DNA of 64,000 nt from positions 496,001 to 560,000 of the forward strand of contig NZ_CP047399.1 of assembly GCF_020541325.1 (NCBI RefSeq), in the 5' to 3' direction. The notes beneath the pieces were generated by a model. It ran no database searches. It was given only the letters and a program-made list of their open reading frames with translations, and was not told the origin of the DNA. This stretch comes from Candidatus Vallotia laricis. GTDB taxonomy: Bacteria; Pseudomonadota; Gammaproteobacteria; Burkholderiales; Burkholderiaceae. Positions 29,801 through 40,076 of the stretch are shown one piece after another (the first letter of the stretch is position 1; the number at the start of each line of letters is the position of its first letter). The position numbers were made by a program, and so were the translations under genes.

Positions 29801-30340
29801 TGAGCCACGAACAGAGTATTCACCAGGATGAACAACTTGGGTTACATGTTCGTAACCTGATAGTAATAACCGCGCCCTCAATTTAGCTTCGTCTAGCTGC
29901 TGGCCTTGTTTAAGATCGAAAGTATGTGTAGCTATGAACGTGGTTGGCGGCATTCGATATAACGCGGTTACAGCTGGGACAATAAGTATTTCACAGCGTC
30001 CCTCACCTAGATCAAACAATGTAGCAAGCCGTTCCGAAATTAAGTCTTGGTGCGGAGAAAATGTATCGTACGGCAGAGTTTCCCAGTCGGGAAAAAGTCG
30101 TACGCGTACGCTAGGCAAGAAATAACTAATTTCCTGCTGTAAGCGCTGTGCATCGACCGCACTCGCACAGATAAGCGCGATCATCGGCATACGGTCCCGA
30201 TTAGATAAGTAATAGCGTGTAATTGCTAGGGCATCAGCCGACTTTAATGCGCCATTAAACACATAGCGCTGCCCCTCTTTGGGGAAAGAAAAGGGACAGG
30301 AAAATCGTGAATCGCGCGAGGCAGCAGAGTAATGTGGCAT
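26843..30340 (-). CDS. mfd: Transcription-repair coupling factor
   Basis: SF2 translocase that removes stalled RNA polymerase and recruits UvrA. From the ATG at 30340 the product is 1165 residues, near the family norm. The N-terminal UvrB-like region (LFPDWETLPYD, HPGEYSVRGSLIDLFP), the CarD-like RNA-polymerase-interaction domain (LKVGDPIVHIQYGIGRYMGL), Walker A GDVGFGKTEVALRAAF, the DEEHRFG box, LTATPIPRTL, the second RecA domain with VLLCTTIIETGIDVPNANT and QLRGRVGR, and the C-terminal TRCF domain are all visible. The frame opens at a GTG at 30379. A TATAAT on this strand at 30384-30389 lies so close to that GTG that the later ATG is preferred. An internal perfect inverted repeat lies at 29727-29763. 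Confidence 0.95.
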   Translation of the reverse strand: MPHYSAASRDSRFSCPFSFPKEGQRYVFNGALKSADALAITRYYLSNRDRMPMIALICASAVDAQRLQQEISYFLPSVRVRLFPDWETLPYDTFSPHQDLISERLATLFDLGEGRCEILIVPAVTALYRMPPTTFIATHTFDLKQGQQLDEAKLRARLLLSGYEHVTQVVHPGEYSVRGSLIDLFPMGSSLPYRIDLVDDQVDSIRAFNPDTQRSLYPVCNVLLLPGREFSFDETARTEFRSRWRAEFDGNPSRVAIYRDVGNGVASAGIEYYLPLFFEDTSTLLHYFPKNTHLVLVGNIEESIRQFIIETKERYAFLSHNHDRPVLSPARLFLSEQDFFGLIRPFARILLAYKPLDNDAECWSIPLPSLAMDRRSHDALNALRRYLSTTDQRVLLFAESAGRRETIAQLLADHHLQASLFDSFDEFIQSDALFGLAVAPIASGFILPKEHIALVTETELYGPLARRTGYHRRYARSTRNIDLIVRDLSELKVGDPIVHIQYGIGRYMGLIPMDIGEGNTELLHLEYHGESRLYVPVSQLHVISRYSAADPDKVPLQVLGSGQWEKTRRRAAQHLRDTAAELLYLYARRSARKRCAFAIDRSEYMRFSEGFGFNETPDQASAISAVINDMTSGQPMDRLICGDVGFGKTEVALRAAFIAALNGKQVAFLSPTTLLAEQHFQTFTDRFAGWPIRIAELSRFQSPREVNTTIQALNNGNVDIVIGTQRLLSTDVRFKRLALVIIDEEHRFGVQQKEALKSLCEEVDVLTLTATPIPRTLGMALEGLRDFSIISTAPQKRLAIKTFVQREEDSVIREAMLRELKRGGQVYFLHNEVESIDRRRTALEILAPGARIAVAHGQMNERELECVMRDFISQRVNVLLCTTIIETGIDVPNANTILIHRADKFGLAQLHQLRGRVGRFYHQAYAYLLLHDPQSLTWQAQRRLEAIRKMEELGSGFRLAIHDLEIRGTGEILGEKQSGDIKEIGFQLYTNMLNNAVCALKDGRELDLNSPLAETTEINLHIPAILPSEYCGDIPQRLSIYKRLANCETAGAIDSIHEELIDRFGKLPIQAQALMETHRLRLVAKQLGILKIDASEDMIYLQFTKNPAIDPGRIVEMMRKYSYIKLAGQDKLRIDLHSSNLASRVKIIMETMRALSTLCKHCSNR
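29727..29763. repeat. Perfect 17-bp inverted repeat inside mfd
   Basis: Positions 29727-29743 are the exact reverse complement of 29747-29763, with loop ATC. It encodes the family-conserved YRIDLVDDQVDSIRAF segment on the minus strand, in frame, so the protein motif is retained. Confidence 0.97.
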
Positions 30341-30431
30341 GAGCAGATAATAGGGGTTGCAGGCGGCAACTTGAAACACCTATTATAAAATCTGTCTTTC
30401 ATTTTGACTCCGCATAAATTATGCGATTTTT

Positions 30432-31169
30432 GTGACCCCGCGTCTGTTTGCCCTAATTCTCTGCGCTGGCAATGGTTCGCGAGCGGGTTCTCCAATTCCG
30501 AAGCAGTACCAGATGGTTGCTGGACATAACCTATTGTATTACTCAATAGCGGCATTTGATGCATGCTCGGAGTTTACCCAAACACTTGTAGTCCTCGCGC
30601 CCGACGACGTTTATTTCGATCCGTGTCACTTAGGTGCATTGCGTTATGCAATCAAACACTGCGGCGGCAAAATCAGGTGCGAATCAGTGCACAATGGGCT
30701 ACTTAAGCTAGCCGAATTCGGCGCGTGCGCTTCTGACTGGGTTCTAGTTCACGACGCTGCCCGACCGGGTATCACGCCGAGATTGATCCGTACACTAGTA
30801 GCTGCTGTATGGGATGACCCTGTGGGTGGTATTGTAGCAATACCGGTAGTCGATACACTGAAGCGTATTACTTCATCGAAGTGTGCTACCATTATTGATA
30901 AATCGTCAAAATTACGTATCAGTTCAACTGAACCACGAGACTATTTATGGCAGGCACAGACTCCACAAATGTTTCGTATCGGCATTTTGCAAGAGGCATT
31001 TATACAAGCGAAGATGTGTAGTGATGCAGCAACAGATGAGGCTTTTATGCTTGAATCGCTTGGTTATAGACCTCAGATTGTGCAAGGAAGCATGCGCAAC
31101 TTCAAAGTGACGTATCCAGAAGATTTCGCACTGGCTGAAGCATTTCTCACGCATAAAACGATGTACTGA
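30432..31169 (+). CDS. ispD: 2-C-methyl-D-erythritol 4-phosphate cytidylyltransferase
   Basis: Third step of the MEP isoprenoid pathway: forms CDP-methylerythritol from MEP and CTP. The 245-residue protein has the nucleotide-binding start [31 protein letters not shown], and TPQMF with T-D-E-A near the C-terminus. It starts with GTG at 30432. It diverges from mfd and is followed 55 bp later by ispF, the usual gene pair. Confidence 0.95.
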   Translation: MTPRLFALILCAGNGSRAGSPIPKQYQMVAGHNLLYYSIAAFDACSEFTQTLVVLAPDDVYFDPCHLGALRYAIKHCGGKIRCESVHNGLLKLAEFGACASDWVLVHDAARPGITPRLIRTLVAAVWDDPVGGIVAIPVVDTLKRITSSKCATIIDKSSKLRISSTEPRDYLWQAQTPQMFRIGILQEAFIQAKMCSDAATDEAFMLESLGYRPQIVQGSMRNFKVTYPEDFALAEAFLTHKTMY

Positions 31170-31224
31170 GCGCCGCTATATGCGTCCAGAAGTACCGAAA
31201 CACTGACTGGCTGGAGAACAACAA

Positions 31225-31704
31225 ATGAATTGGCGAATTGGCCAGGGCTACGACGTACATAAACTTATACCAGGTAGACCTCTAGTAATTGGCGGAATGA
31301 TAGTACCTTATGATCGCGGTCTTCTTGGATATTCGGACGCCGATGTGTTGCTGCACGCAATCACAGATGCGCTACTTGGTGGTGCGGCATTGGGTGATAT
31401 TGGCCGTCACTTTCCTAATGAAGATCGGAATTTTTCGGGCGCTAACAGCCGAGATCTCATGCGAGAGGCAGCACGACGTGTGGCGAAAGCAGGATTTTAT
31501 ATCGTCAATGTGGATAGCACTGTTATTGCGCAGCAGCCCAAGCTGTCTAAATACATTCCATCAATGCGCGGAAACATTGCAATAGATCTTGATATTCACG
31601 ACAACGCTATTAATATCAAGGCGAAGACCAACGAAAATCTAGGATACATAGGTCGGGGTGAGGCTGTTGAGGCACAAGCCGTAGTACTGCTTACCAGTCG
31701 ATAG
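31225..31704 (+). CDS. ispF: 2-C-methyl-D-erythritol 2,4-cyclodiphosphate synthase
   Basis: Cyclises CDP-methylerythritol phosphate to MEcPP in the MEP pathway. The 159-residue protein has the metal-binding D10 and H12 in [41 protein letters not shown] (third metal ligand His) and the C-terminal [19 protein letters not shown]. Length is normal. An AACAACAA-type leader without a strong Shine-Dalgarno precedes the ATG. It forms a pair with ispD. Confidence 0.97.
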   Translation: MNWRIGQGYDVHKLIPGRPLVIGGMIVPYDRGLLGYSDADVLLHAITDALLGGAALGDIGRHFPNEDRNFSGANSRDLMREAARRVAKAGFYIVNVDSTVIAQQPKLSKYIPSMRGNIAIDLDIHDNAINIKAKTNENLGYIGRGEAVEAQAVVLLTSR

Positions 31705-31893
31705 GCTAGCGTTCTGCATTAAGGTGGGGTATAAGCGAATTCGCGAATATTAAATAATATTAATTCTAATCTAGTACTCTGGCCTCAGAACGCGGTCATC
31801 CTGTATAGACTGCTCTATTGGCAGCTCAATGGTTATTAATTCTTTAGAGGCTTCTACAGTATTAGGATATCTAATAATTCCGGTACATTATTA

Positions 31894-32727
31894 TTACTGC
31901 GTACACCACGCAATCCATAATTTTCGTATCGGTGTCAATGTAATGCGCTGATGCAGCACGCGATAGTCTTCTATCTCTATTTCGTGCAGTACCGCTAACA
32001 GTATAGCAGCTTGCGCGCGGAGCATGCGTTGAGTTTTCCGCTCGGCTTGCGGTATTGCGTTAAGAGCTTCAGTGAGGAAATAACGCGCACGCTTCACTTG
32101 GAACGACATCAATTGTGTCAATCTGTTACTATAACGAGAATATAGGATATCGTCTGCTGTCACACTAAATCGCCGCATTTCGTCAATCGGGATATAAATG
32201 CGACCGCATTGTGCGAGCGAGCCAGTACGCTTAACGATATTAGCAAATAGCAATGCTCTCCCTAGCTTCGGTGCCCACGACTCTAGGACTGCTGGCTCGC
32301 ACGCAGTGACTCTAGCTACTGTATTCGCTAATGTAGCTCCTACCTGCTCCAGATAACGGTGCAACTCTAAGTAGTTCAGATAGCGTGTCTGGTCTATGTC
32401 CATCTGATAACCGGATAGCCACGTCATAAACGTCCTGATCGGCGGTGCGCTAGCGTAATAATAACGTGCTATTGCCTGCGTTACTGGATGGGTGGGAGTA
32501 TCCTGTGCAAGGGCCTCGAATTCGCTTTTCCACCAGGTGAGCTTGACGCGACCAACATCTGGATCACTCACTTTGCTAATGCTCTCAAATAGCTTCTGAT
32601 GCAATGTGTATAACGCAGTTAATAAGGGTTGAGCTACTAGTGGAGCACGCTGAAGTGCGTAGTACATACTAGATCCGACTGGCGCAGCTTTTTGCCGGCA
32701 ATAATTGTCTATATTCACGTAAAACAC
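31894..32727 (-). CDS. Squalene/phytoene synthase-like protein lacking the Asp-rich motifs
   Basis: A 277-residue all-helical trans-isoprenyl-diphosphate-synthase-like protein. The fold markers KLTWWKSEFEAL, YLNYLELHRYLEQVGATLA, GRIYIPIDEMRRFSVTADD and a C-terminal LTPIRKLWIAW are clear. In true squalene/phytoene synthases the two DxxxD motifs bind Mg-diphosphate. Here the first region reads HQKLFESISKVSD, and the second, just before GRIYIP, reads VKRTGSLAQC, so both aspartate pairs are absent. This resembles the non-catalytic NDUFAF6-type branch linked to respiratory complex I assembly, which I believe Burkholderia also carries. A hopanoid role is therefore doubtful. The start is GTG (32727), and a second GTG at 32718 is possible. 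Confidence 0.8.
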   Translation of the reverse strand: MFYVNIDNYCRQKAAPVGSSMYYALQRAPLVAQPLLTALYTLHQKLFESISKVSDPDVGRVKLTWWKSEFEALAQDTPTHPVTQAIARYYYASAPPIRTFMTWLSGYQMDIDQTRYLNYLELHRYLEQVGATLANTVARVTACEPAVLESWAPKLGRALLFANIVKRTGSLAQCGRIYIPIDEMRRFSVTADDILYSRYSNRLTQLMSFQVKRARYFLTEALNAIPQAERKTQRMLRAQAAILLAVLHEIEIEDYRVLHQRITLTPIRKLWIAWCTQ

Positions 32728-32801
32728 AAGATAAGAAGCATATGAGGTATGTAATGCGAAAACAAGCTTATTATTTAGGCATGCATGAGGCAGACAACGC
32801 G

Positions 32802-32832
32802 CCGTAAATCCGTTAGAATCTCGGATTTACGG
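32802..32832. repeat. 11-bp inverted repeat upstream of tRNA-Leu
   Basis: CCGTAAATCCG (32802-32812) pairs with CGGATTTACGG (32822-32832) around a nine-base loop. It lies between the start of the squalene-synthase-like gene and tRNA-Leu, with no T-run. Confidence 0.85.
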
Positions 32833-32912
32833 TAGAATTTTCCGAGTCGGGCTAACTATACTTTAGCAAAATAAGGCAGTACAACAAAGCGACATGCAAT
32901 ACACCGCTAGAT

Positions 32913-32999
32913 GCGAGGATGGCGAAATTGGTAGACGCACCAGGTTTAGGTCCTGACGCCTGAAAAGGCATGGGGGTTCGAGTCCCCCTCCTCGTACCA
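32913..32999 (+). tRNA. tRNA-Leu (anticodon UAG)
   Basis: An 87-nt class II tRNA with anticodon TAG in loop TTTAGGT, D-arm GGCGAAATTGGTAGACGC, a long variable arm, T-arm GGGGGTTCGAGTCCCCC and encoded CCA (32997-32999). Two stem positions are weakened: the first acceptor pair is G32913-T32995, and the first anticodon-stem pair is C32940-A32956, a mismatch. E. coli tRNA-Leu(UAG) has a G-C and a C-G there as I recall. It is probably still functional. Confidence 0.94.
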
Positions 33000-33948
33000 T
33001 AGATCTACTACCGTCGTAGATTTTGAGTCCAGCACTAACCCCAAAAGGCAGTAAATAAATTTAAGCCTACTCTACCACTCATGATCGTTAGCAATCCTGC
33101 ATTTCCTTGGGGAGTAATTAGATGTCTCAAAGGATTCTCAGAAATTCTATATTTCACACGGCGTGGAGTCCAATATTTTATTGGACAAATAGAGATTTGT
33201 GACCTTATTTCTAAGTTTGACGAAAGGCTGCGTAAGGAGTGAGTCGTGCTGAAAAACAATCACGCATTTTTTAAATTTATTTGTTTTATACCATTAATGT
33301 TCGGTGTTGTGTGCTGGAATAGTTACTATATTAGTCGATCTAGATCAAAGTATTATTTCAGGGTGTTGTTATTTCGTTAGTTTGTAATTAGATGGCCCTT
33401 CATATAAAAAAACACCGCTTACCGAGATGTACTAATTTAGTGTTATAGCAAGAAGCGCTTCGAATTTGCTGCGACTGATCTTATACGTGCCGTGGTAATA
33501 AATATGCTAATTTTTCGTTAGTTAAGTAATATTAATATCCTACTTAGATAATTTGTTAAATATGTATATAGACATAAAAGATAAAGTTTCATTAAACAAA
33601 TCGGAAGAAGCTGTATTTTATTACCATTTTTGAGAAATTTAACGTAAATTTAATATGAACATACGCTGAGAAACATAGTTGCCATGCAAGCGCAGAATCT
33701 CTAGAGAGAGTGTATAGCGACTACTAATTGGCCTAATTTATTATATCGGTAATCAGCCCGATAATAGAGCAAAATATACCGTCAAAGACGCACCCTCGCA
33801 CCGGCATCTATGGGGAAAATATGATAAGACCTCATTACATAGAGAAAAATTGTATGTCAGACAGAGTAAACCTTGCTATACAGGTTACCGCTTGCTTAGC
33901 GCCTGGAGAACCAGACACTCAAATACTACTTTAGGATGGATTAAATTC
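33000..33948. other. Spacer between tRNA-Leu and tig
   Basis: No gene recognised. A slightly GC-richer patch at about 33010-33260 is open on the minus strand for 74 codons but shows no family pattern and no neighbour support, so I leave it unannotated. The remainder is AT-rich. The 99 bp directly upstream of tig are in frame with it but do not resemble the trigger factor N-terminus. Confidence 0.5.
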
Positions 33949-35304
33949 ATGGCTAATGTTGTAGAAAACCTTGGAAAACTTCAACGGCGCGTAACAATTT
34001 CGTTGCTGAAGAATGTCGTCCAGAAAGAAATTGATGAACGTATCTGTAGGCTAGCAAAGAATGTTCGCATGCATGGTTTTCGCCCTGGAAAAGTGCCACT
34101 GAAGATGGTTGTGCAGCGCTACGCTAGCCAATTAGAGCTGGAAATACTAAGAGAGAAAATTGACAAGGAGTTTTTCGACATCAGCACGGCTGAGGGCCTA
34201 CGCATAGCGGGTCAACCAACCTTCGTCGCAAACCAAGAATCTGCGGGGGGTGATGCGTATGTATTTAATGCGACTTTCGAGGTGTACCCGATAGTAAAGC
34301 TTGGGGACCTATCAAGTGTGGAAATACAGCGGAAAATAACAAAAATCAGAGACGCTGAGATTGACCGAACTCTCAAAACCATACATAAACAGCGAGTGCA
34401 TTTTTACTCCCGTGGGGACACGAGCGAGCCCGGAATAAGCGGAAAAGATACTAGTGCACAAATCGGAGATCGTGTAACAGTCGACTTTATTGGCAAGATC
34501 GATGGAAAAGAATTTCCAGGGGGCAGTGCAGAGAACCTCACGTTTATACTCGGCGAAGATCAGATTCTTCCAGAATTCGAGAGAGCAACGTTAGGCTTAA
34601 AAGTAGGGGATTCTAAAGAGTGCACTCTTAGGTTCCCGGATGACTATCACTCTAAAGATGTAGCCAGTAAAACTGCGAGTTTCATAATCAACATCAAGAA
34701 GATTGAATGGCCTCAACAGCTGAAAATTGATTCAGAATTTGCGAAATCGCTCGGTATTGTAGATGGTAACTTAGAAAAGATGCGTTTAGAGATCAAAGAT
34801 AATCTGGATCGTGAGGCAAAGCGCCGAACGCAGGCTATCCTAAAAAATCAGGTAATGGATGCCCTATTAAAACTTTCTAACTTTGATGTACCGAATTCGC
34901 TGATTGAGCAAGACCAGAGGCGGCTTGTCGAAATAGAACGCAAAAATCTAGCACGCCGAGGCATTCTAGACTCAGCAAAGGCTCCAATCTCAGCCGAAAA
35001 ATTTAAACAGCAAGCCGAGTTCCAAGTAAAGCTCAGCTTGATTCTGTCTAAGTTGATTAAAGATCATAAACTAGAGGCTAAACCAGAGCAAATCCGAGTT
35101 GTAGTGAACGAACTCTCAAAGAGCCACGAGGACCCAAAGAAAGTTGTACGATGGTATTATATGAACCAGCAGCGCCTAGCTGAGATAGAGGCATACGTAG
35201 TCGAAAACAATGTCGTAGATTTCGTGCTGGACAAGGTAAATGTGACCGATAAGGAAGTAAGCTTCGAGGAACTAATGCACGACTCGAAGGAAGCTCTGGC
35301 GTAA
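33949..35304 (+). CDS. tig: Trigger factor
   Basis: Ribosome-bound chaperone and prolyl isomerase acting on nascent chains at the exit tunnel. From the ATG at 33949 (preceded by AGGATGG) the protein has 451 residues, the family norm being about 430-450. It opens with [18 protein letters not shown]. The ribosome-docking loop [10 protein letters not shown] follows at about residue 45, then an FKBP-type PPIase domain at about residues 160-250 ([18 protein letters not shown], then [17 protein letters not shown]), then the helical C-terminal arms. The longer open frame from 33850 is not supported by the family start. First gene of tig-clpP-clpX-lon. Confidence 0.96.
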   Translation: MANVVENLGKLQRRVTISLLKNVVQKEIDERICRLAKNVRMHGFRPGKVPLKMVVQRYASQLELEILREKIDKEFFDISTAEGLRIAGQPTFVANQESAGGDAYVFNATFEVYPIVKLGDLSSVEIQRKITKIRDAEIDRTLKTIHKQRVHFYSRGDTSEPGISGKDTSAQIGDRVTVDFIGKIDGKEFPGGSAENLTFILGEDQILPEFERATLGLKVGDSKECTLRFPDDYHSKDVASKTASFIINIKKIEWPQQLKIDSEFAKSLGIVDGNLEKMRLEIKDNLDREAKRRTQAILKNQVMDALLKLSNFDVPNSLIEQDQRRLVEIERKNLARRGILDSAKAPISAEKFKQQAEFQVKLSLILSKLIKDHKLEAKPEQIRVVVNELSKSHEDPKKVVRWYYMNQQRLAEIEAYVVENNVVDFVLDKVNVTDKEVSFEELMHDSKEALA

Positions 35305-35385
35305 AATCATATATTCACCTCGCATTTTTTAGTTAACGAGTGCATCACTAAAGTATCTATTAACTCTAGGTACAAGGATAGAATC

Positions 35386-36039
35386 ATGACGTTCCATGCA
35401 GATTTTATAAATCAACTGGCCGCGCATGCTACTGGGGAATTCGAGGCCCAGGCTCTAGGCCTTGTTCCAATGGTCGTCGAGACGAGCGGACGAGGTGAGC
35501 GAGCCTACGATATCTATTCACGCCTGCTTAAAGAACGGCTGGTTTTTCTAGTTGGAGAGGTGAACGATAAGACTGCAAATTTAGTCGTTGCTCAATTGTT
35601 ATTTCTCGAAAGCGAAAATCCGGATAAAGATATTAGTCTTTACATCAATAGTCCAGGTGGCTCGGTGTCGGCCGGCATGGCAATCTACGATACGATGCAA
35701 TTTATTAAACCAGACGTAACTACGCTATGCATGGGACTTGCAGCTAGTATGGGTGCCTTCTTGCTTGCCGCTGGCGCGCGAGGTAAGCGTATTGTCTTAC
35801 CGAATGTGCGAATCATGATTCACCAACCTATAGGGGGTGCGCGTGGCCAGGCGTCTGATATTGAAATTCAAGCTCGCGAAATCATGTTTTTAAAGAATCG
35901 TCTAAATAATCTGCTCTCGCAGCATACTGGGCAACCAGTCGAGAAGATCCAGAGAGATACCGATCGCGACAATTTTATGTCAGGCGAAGACGCGCAGATC
36001 TATGGGCTGATCGATCGGGTGCTGTATAAGCGTCCATAA
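35386..36039 (+). CDS. clpP: ATP-dependent Clp protease proteolytic subunit
   Basis: Serine peptidase that forms the tetradecameric barrel served by ClpX. Of 217 residues, the catalytic triad is visible as S121 ([11 protein letters not shown]), H146 ([10 protein letters not shown]) and D195 ([10 protein letters not shown]), with the [20 protein letters not shown] block upstream. The start ATG at 35386 follows a purine-rich ACAAGGATAGA leader. It lies between tig and clpX, the standard gammaproteobacterial/betaproteobacterial order. Confidence 0.97.
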   Translation: MTFHADFINQLAAHATGEFEAQALGLVPMVVETSGRGERAYDIYSRLLKERLVFLVGEVNDKTANLVVAQLLFLESENPDKDISLYINSPGGSVSAGMAIYDTMQFIKPDVTTLCMGLAASMGAFLLAAGARGKRIVLPNVRIMIHQPIGGARGQASDIEIQAREIMFLKNRLNNLLSQHTGQPVEKIQRDTDRDNFMSGEDAQIYGLIDRVLYKRP

Positions 36040-36065
36040 TATATACCTCGTTAAGAGAACCCGCT

Positions 36066-36113
36066 ACTATTGCTATGCTTTATTGATTATCTTCAATAAA
36101 GCATAGCAATAGT
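36066..36113. repeat. Perfect 21-bp inverted repeat between clpP and clpX
   Basis: Positions 36066-36086 are the exact reverse complement of 36093-36113, with a six-base loop. It begins 27 bp after the clpP stop and ends 76 bp before clpX. Without a downstream T-run it is a weak terminator candidate. It could be an RNase processing site or 3'-end stabiliser in a clpP-clpX transcript. Confidence 0.95.
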
Positions 36114-36189
36114 TTATAACCAGTTTAGCAATGCTGGGGTCATCAATCGGCGTATGATGTAAAAGAAGTGTCCGGAGGCTTATATATTT

Positions 36190-37461
36190 ATGGCGGACAA
36201 CAAATCTGCGAATAGCGAAAAGCAGCCGTGCTGCTCATTCTGCGGAAAAAGTCAGCATAATGTCATGAAACTTATCGCTGGACCGTCGGTTTTTATTTGC
36301 AATGAATGCATTGATCTATGCAACGAAATTATTCTTGAGGAGGCAGATAGCGTAACCAATAATAAAAGCGCTACACTATCCTGTTTGCCTAGCCCCCCAG
36401 AAATACATGCACTTCTTGATCAGTATGTGATTGGGCAAGAACAGGCTAAAAAAATTCTTGCGGTAGCGGTATACAATCACTATAAGCGTCTTAAGCGTCT
36501 CGATAAAAAAGACGATGTTGAGTTGTCTAAGAGCAACGTTCTATTAATTGGGCCGACTGGTTCAGGAAAGACTTTGCTTGCACAAACTCTTGCAAAAATG
36601 CTAAATGTTCCGTTCGTGATTGCGGATGCAACCACTTTGACAGAGGCGGGCTATGTTGGCGAGGATGTTGAGCACATTATTCAAAAGTTGCTACAAAATT
36701 GCAATTGTGAGATTGAGAAAGCACAGCACGGTATTGTTTACATCGACGAGATCGATAAGATTAGCCGAAAATCAGATAACCCATCGATTACTCGTGATGT
36801 GTCAGGAGAAGGTGTACAACAAGCTCTGCTAAAGCTAATCGAGGGAACAATAGCATCAGTGCCCCCGCAGGGGGGGCGAAAGCATCCAAATCAAGAGTTT
36901 ATGCAGGTTGATACAACTAATATCTTATTCATTTGTGGAGGGGCTTTCGATGGTCTTGAAAAAGTCATCACAGACCGTACAGAGAAAAGTGGAATTGGTT
37001 TTGGGGCCAGCGTGAAGAGTAAACAGGATCGCGACTCAGGAGAAGTTTTACAAGATGTCGAGCCCGAAGATCTAATAAAATTCGGCCTCATTCCGGAACT
37101 TATTGGCCGATTGCCAGTTATTGCAACACTGGGTAAGCTGGATGAGGCTGCTTTAATAAAGATTCTTATTGAGCCAAAAAACGCATTAGTAAAACAATAC
37201 CATAAGTTGTTTAACATGGAACAGGTAGAGCTTGAGATTCGGACAGCAGCACTACGGATAGTCGCAAAAAAAGCAATCCTCCGAAAAGCTGGAGCGCGCG
37301 GATTACGTTCAATCTTAGAACAGGCGCTACTGGATATTATGTATGAGCTGCCCGGTCTCAAAGGAATTAGAAAAATTGTCATCGATGAGAATGTTATTGA
37401 CGGTGATGGCAAGCCACTCCTAATCTATGAAGACATATCTAAAGTATCTAAAAATAATTAA
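36190..37461 (+). CDS. clpX: ATP-dependent Clp protease ATP-binding subunit ClpX
   Basis: AAA+ unfoldase that feeds substrates, including SsrA-tagged proteins made through SmpB (encoded near 62 kb), to ClpP. Its 423 residues comprise an N-terminal zinc-binding domain (C15, C18, C37, C40), Walker A GPTGSGKT near residue 121, the pore loop in AGYVGEDVE, Walker B VYIDEIDK, and the C-terminal AAA lid. The IGF loop for ClpP binding is plausibly [10 protein letters not shown] seven-G run occurs in frame at about 36864-36871. A GTCCGGAGG ribosome-binding site region precedes the ATG by about 14 bp. Confidence 0.97.
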   Translation: MADNKSANSEKQPCCSFCGKSQHNVMKLIAGPSVFICNECIDLCNEIILEEADSVTNNKSATLSCLPSPPEIHALLDQYVIGQEQAKKILAVAVYNHYKRLKRLDKKDDVELSKSNVLLIGPTGSGKTLLAQTLAKMLNVPFVIADATTLTEAGYVGEDVEHIIQKLLQNCNCEIEKAQHGIVYIDEIDKISRKSDNPSITRDVSGEGVQQALLKLIEGTIASVPPQGGRKHPNQEFMQVDTTNILFICGGAFDGLEKVITDRTEKSGIGFGASVKSKQDRDSGEVLQDVEPEDLIKFGLIPELIGRLPVIATLGKLDEAALIKILIEPKNALVKQYHKLFNMEQVELEIRTAALRIVAKKAILRKAGARGLRSILEQALLDIMYELPGLKGIRKIVIDENVIDGDGKPLLIYEDISKVSKNN

Positions 37462-37661
37462 TCAAGGGCGATATACACCTGTTTCTCAAAAGCAACTAGA
37501 TAAGTGAGCACCCTTTCTCATTTAAGAAGGGTAATTCTTAAATTTTTACAAACTCTTCGATCTGGATAAATTTTTTATATTTGTCTATCCCGAAGGGTTG
37601 TAATAAGGCGTTATTGCCTCAATTGCAGAATGCATGTGAGATTTTATACTGAGGATAAAAA

Positions 37662-40076
37662 ATGTCAGGCAGCCAACTTCTTCCGACTGAATGCAGCACT
37701 TTTCCACTGCTTCCGCTGCGGGATGTTGTCGTGTTTCCGCATATGGTAATACCGCTATTTGTTGGCCGACCAAAATCTATTAAAGCCCTTGAGGTAGCAA
37801 TGGAAGGCGGCAAGCACATTATGTTAGTCGCGCAAAAAGCTGCTACGAAAGACGAGCCAACCGAAGAAGATCTTTACGAAGTCGGATGTGTTGCAAATAT
37901 CCTTCAAATGCTTAAGCTACCAGATGGTACTGTCAAAGTACTAGTCGAGGGATTACAGCGTGCAAAAACTTTGTCGATTAAAGAGCATGAGACGATATTT
38001 TTGTGCGAGCTAAAACCAATAGAGTTAGTCTGCGCTGACAGCGCAGAGACCGAAGCATTAAGGCGCGCAATTATTTCGCAATTCGACCAGTATATAAAGC
38101 TTAACAAAAAAATCCCTCCCGAGATTCTAGCATCACTCTCCGGAATAGATGAAGTAGGGCGTCTTGTCGATACGATCGCCGCTCACCTTCCACTAAAGTT
38201 ACACCAGAAGCAGAATATTCTGGAGATGTTTCCTATTATTGAGCGCTTAGAGCATTTGCTTGTACAACTTGAATCCGAAATCGACATTTTACAGGCCGAG
38301 AAGCGTATACGTGGGCGTGTGAAGCGTCAGATGGAAAAAAGCCAGCGCGAGTATTACCTTAACGAGCAGGTTAAGGCAATACAGAAGGAGCTTGGCGAGG
38401 GTGAAGATGGTGTCGATATTGAGGAACTCGAAAAGCGCATTACCGCGGCACGTATGCCACAAGAGGCAAAGAAAAAAGCAGATGCTGAACTAAAAAAACT
38501 GAAGCTAATGTCGCCAATGTCTGCCGAGGCTACTGTAGTGCGTAACTATATCGAAACATTAATTAGCTTGCCATGGCGGAAGAAAAGCAAGGTAAATAAT
38601 AACTTAGGGAATGCTGAAAGTGTGTTAGATGAAGACCATTTTGGTCTTGAAAAAGTGAAAGAGCGTATTTTAGAGTATCTAGCAGTTCAGCAACGTGTAG
38701 ATAAAGTAAAGGCACCTATTCTATGCCTAGTAGGCCCACCCGGTGTTGGCAAAACCTCGCTTGGGCAGTCGATCGCGAGAGCAACAAACCGCAAGTTCGT
38801 GAGAATGGCTCTCGGCGGCGTACATGATGAGAGTGAGATACGCGGTCACCGTCGTACTTATATTGGATCAATGCCCGGAAAAATCCTGCAAAGTCTGACA
38901 AAGTCGGGAGTGCGTAATCCTCTTTTTCTACTCGATGAAGTCGATAAGATGGGGAGAGACTATCGGGGAGACCCATCATCTGCGCTGCTTGAAGTACTTG
39001 ATCCAGAACAAAATCACACGTTCTCAGATCACTACGTCGAGGTCGAGGTCGATTTATCTGATGTAATGTTCGTAGCAACCTCAAATTCTCTAAATATTCC
39101 AGCGCCACTACTAGATCGAATGGAGGTCATTCGTCTATCAGGCTATACTGAGGATGAGAAAGTTAATATTACACAGCGCTACTTAATGCCCAAACAAAAA
39201 CAGAACAACGGGTTAAAAGAAGGCGAAATCGAGGTAACAGAAGCTGCAATCCGCGATATTGTGCGGTATTACACACGTGAAGCAGGTGTACGTTCGCTCG
39301 AGCGTGAAGTGTCAAAAATTTGCCGAAAAATTGTGAAATTGCTACTGTTAAAGGGGGTTAATAGTACGATAAAAGTTGATAAAAGTAATTTAGATACATT
39401 CCTCGGAGTACGAAAGTTCGACTTTGGACTAGCTGCGAAAGAAAACCAGATCGGCCAAGTTACCGGGCTAGCATGGACAGAAGTTGGTGGAGATTTATTA
39501 ACAATTGAAGCAGCACAAATGCCTGGCAAAGGCAATGTGCTTCGTACTGGCTCACTCGGCGATGTAATGAAGGAATCCGTTGAAGCAGCCCGCTCGGTTG
39601 TACGTTCTCGTTCGCACCGGCTAGGTATTATGGATGAAGTGTTTAAAAAGAGGGATATTCATATACACGTGCCAGAAGGTGCAACACCCAAAGACGGTCC
39701 TTCCGCAGGTATCGCGATGACAACTGCTCTCATCTCAGTATTAACTGGCATTCCAGTGCGCGCTGATGTCGCGATGACTGGCGAGATTACACTGCGTGGC
39801 GAAGTACTACCAATCGGTGGACTAAAGGAAAAGTTGTTAGCTGCGCATCGTGGTGGTATTAAGCGTGTATTAATTCCAGAAGAAAACGTGAAAGATCTGG
39901 CTGAAATTCCAGATGCGGTAAAAAATACAATCGAAATTGTACCCGTGCGGTGGATTGATAAAGTGTTAGAATGGGCTCTTGTGCGTATGCCGGATGCACT
40001 GCCGGATGATCATCCTAATCCCGCTCCAGTTGAGGGCCAGACGAAAGATACGACTAGTGAGGTTGTTAAGCACTAA
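37662..40076 (+). CDS. lon: ATP-dependent protease Lon
   Basis: Homo-oligomeric AAA+ protease for damaged and regulatory proteins. The 804-residue protein has an N-terminal substrate domain ([20 protein letters not shown]), a coiled region ([20 protein letters not shown]), Walker A GPPGVGKT near residue 357, Walker [12 protein letters not shown], and the protease domain with Ser at about residue 680 ([10 protein letters not shown]) and Lys at about residue 723 (GGLKEKLLA). GAGGATAA lies just upstream of the ATG. It ends the proteostasis run. No heat-shock promoter was convincing in the 200 bp upstream. Confidence 0.97.
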   Translation: MSGSQLLPTECSTFPLLPLRDVVVFPHMVIPLFVGRPKSIKALEVAMEGGKHIMLVAQKAATKDEPTEEDLYEVGCVANILQMLKLPDGTVKVLVEGLQRAKTLSIKEHETIFLCELKPIELVCADSAETEALRRAIISQFDQYIKLNKKIPPEILASLSGIDEVGRLVDTIAAHLPLKLHQKQNILEMFPIIERLEHLLVQLESEIDILQAEKRIRGRVKRQMEKSQREYYLNEQVKAIQKELGEGEDGVDIEELEKRITAARMPQEAKKKADAELKKLKLMSPMSAEATVVRNYIETLISLPWRKKSKVNNNLGNAESVLDEDHFGLEKVKERILEYLAVQQRVDKVKAPILCLVGPPGVGKTSLGQSIARATNRKFVRMALGGVHDESEIRGHRRTYIGSMPGKILQSLTKSGVRNPLFLLDEVDKMGRDYRGDPSSALLEVLDPEQNHTFSDHYVEVEVDLSDVMFVATSNSLNIPAPLLDRMEVIRLSGYTEDEKVNITQRYLMPKQKQNNGLKEGEIEVTEAAIRDIVRYYTREAGVRSLEREVSKICRKIVKLLLLKGVNSTIKVDKSNLDTFLGVRKFDFGLAAKENQIGQVTGLAWTEVGGDLLTIEAAQMPGKGNVLRTGSLGDVMKESVEAARSVVRSRSHRLGIMDEVFKKRDIHIHVPEGATPKDGPSAGIAMTTALISVLTGIPVRADVAMTGEITLRGEVLPIGGLKEKLLAAHRGGIKRVLIPEENVKDLAEIPDAVKNTIEIVPVRWIDKVLEWALVRMPDALPDDHPNPAPVEGQTKDTTSEVVKH

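Noticed and set aside
33035-33259. 74-codon minus-strand frame between tRNA-Leu and tig
   Set aside because: No family similarity and no operon partner; kept only as a note in the spacer entry.
33850-33948. N-terminal extension of trigger factor
   Set aside because: The family starts at [15 protein letters not shown]; the extra 33 codons show no similarity and precede the ribosome-binding site.
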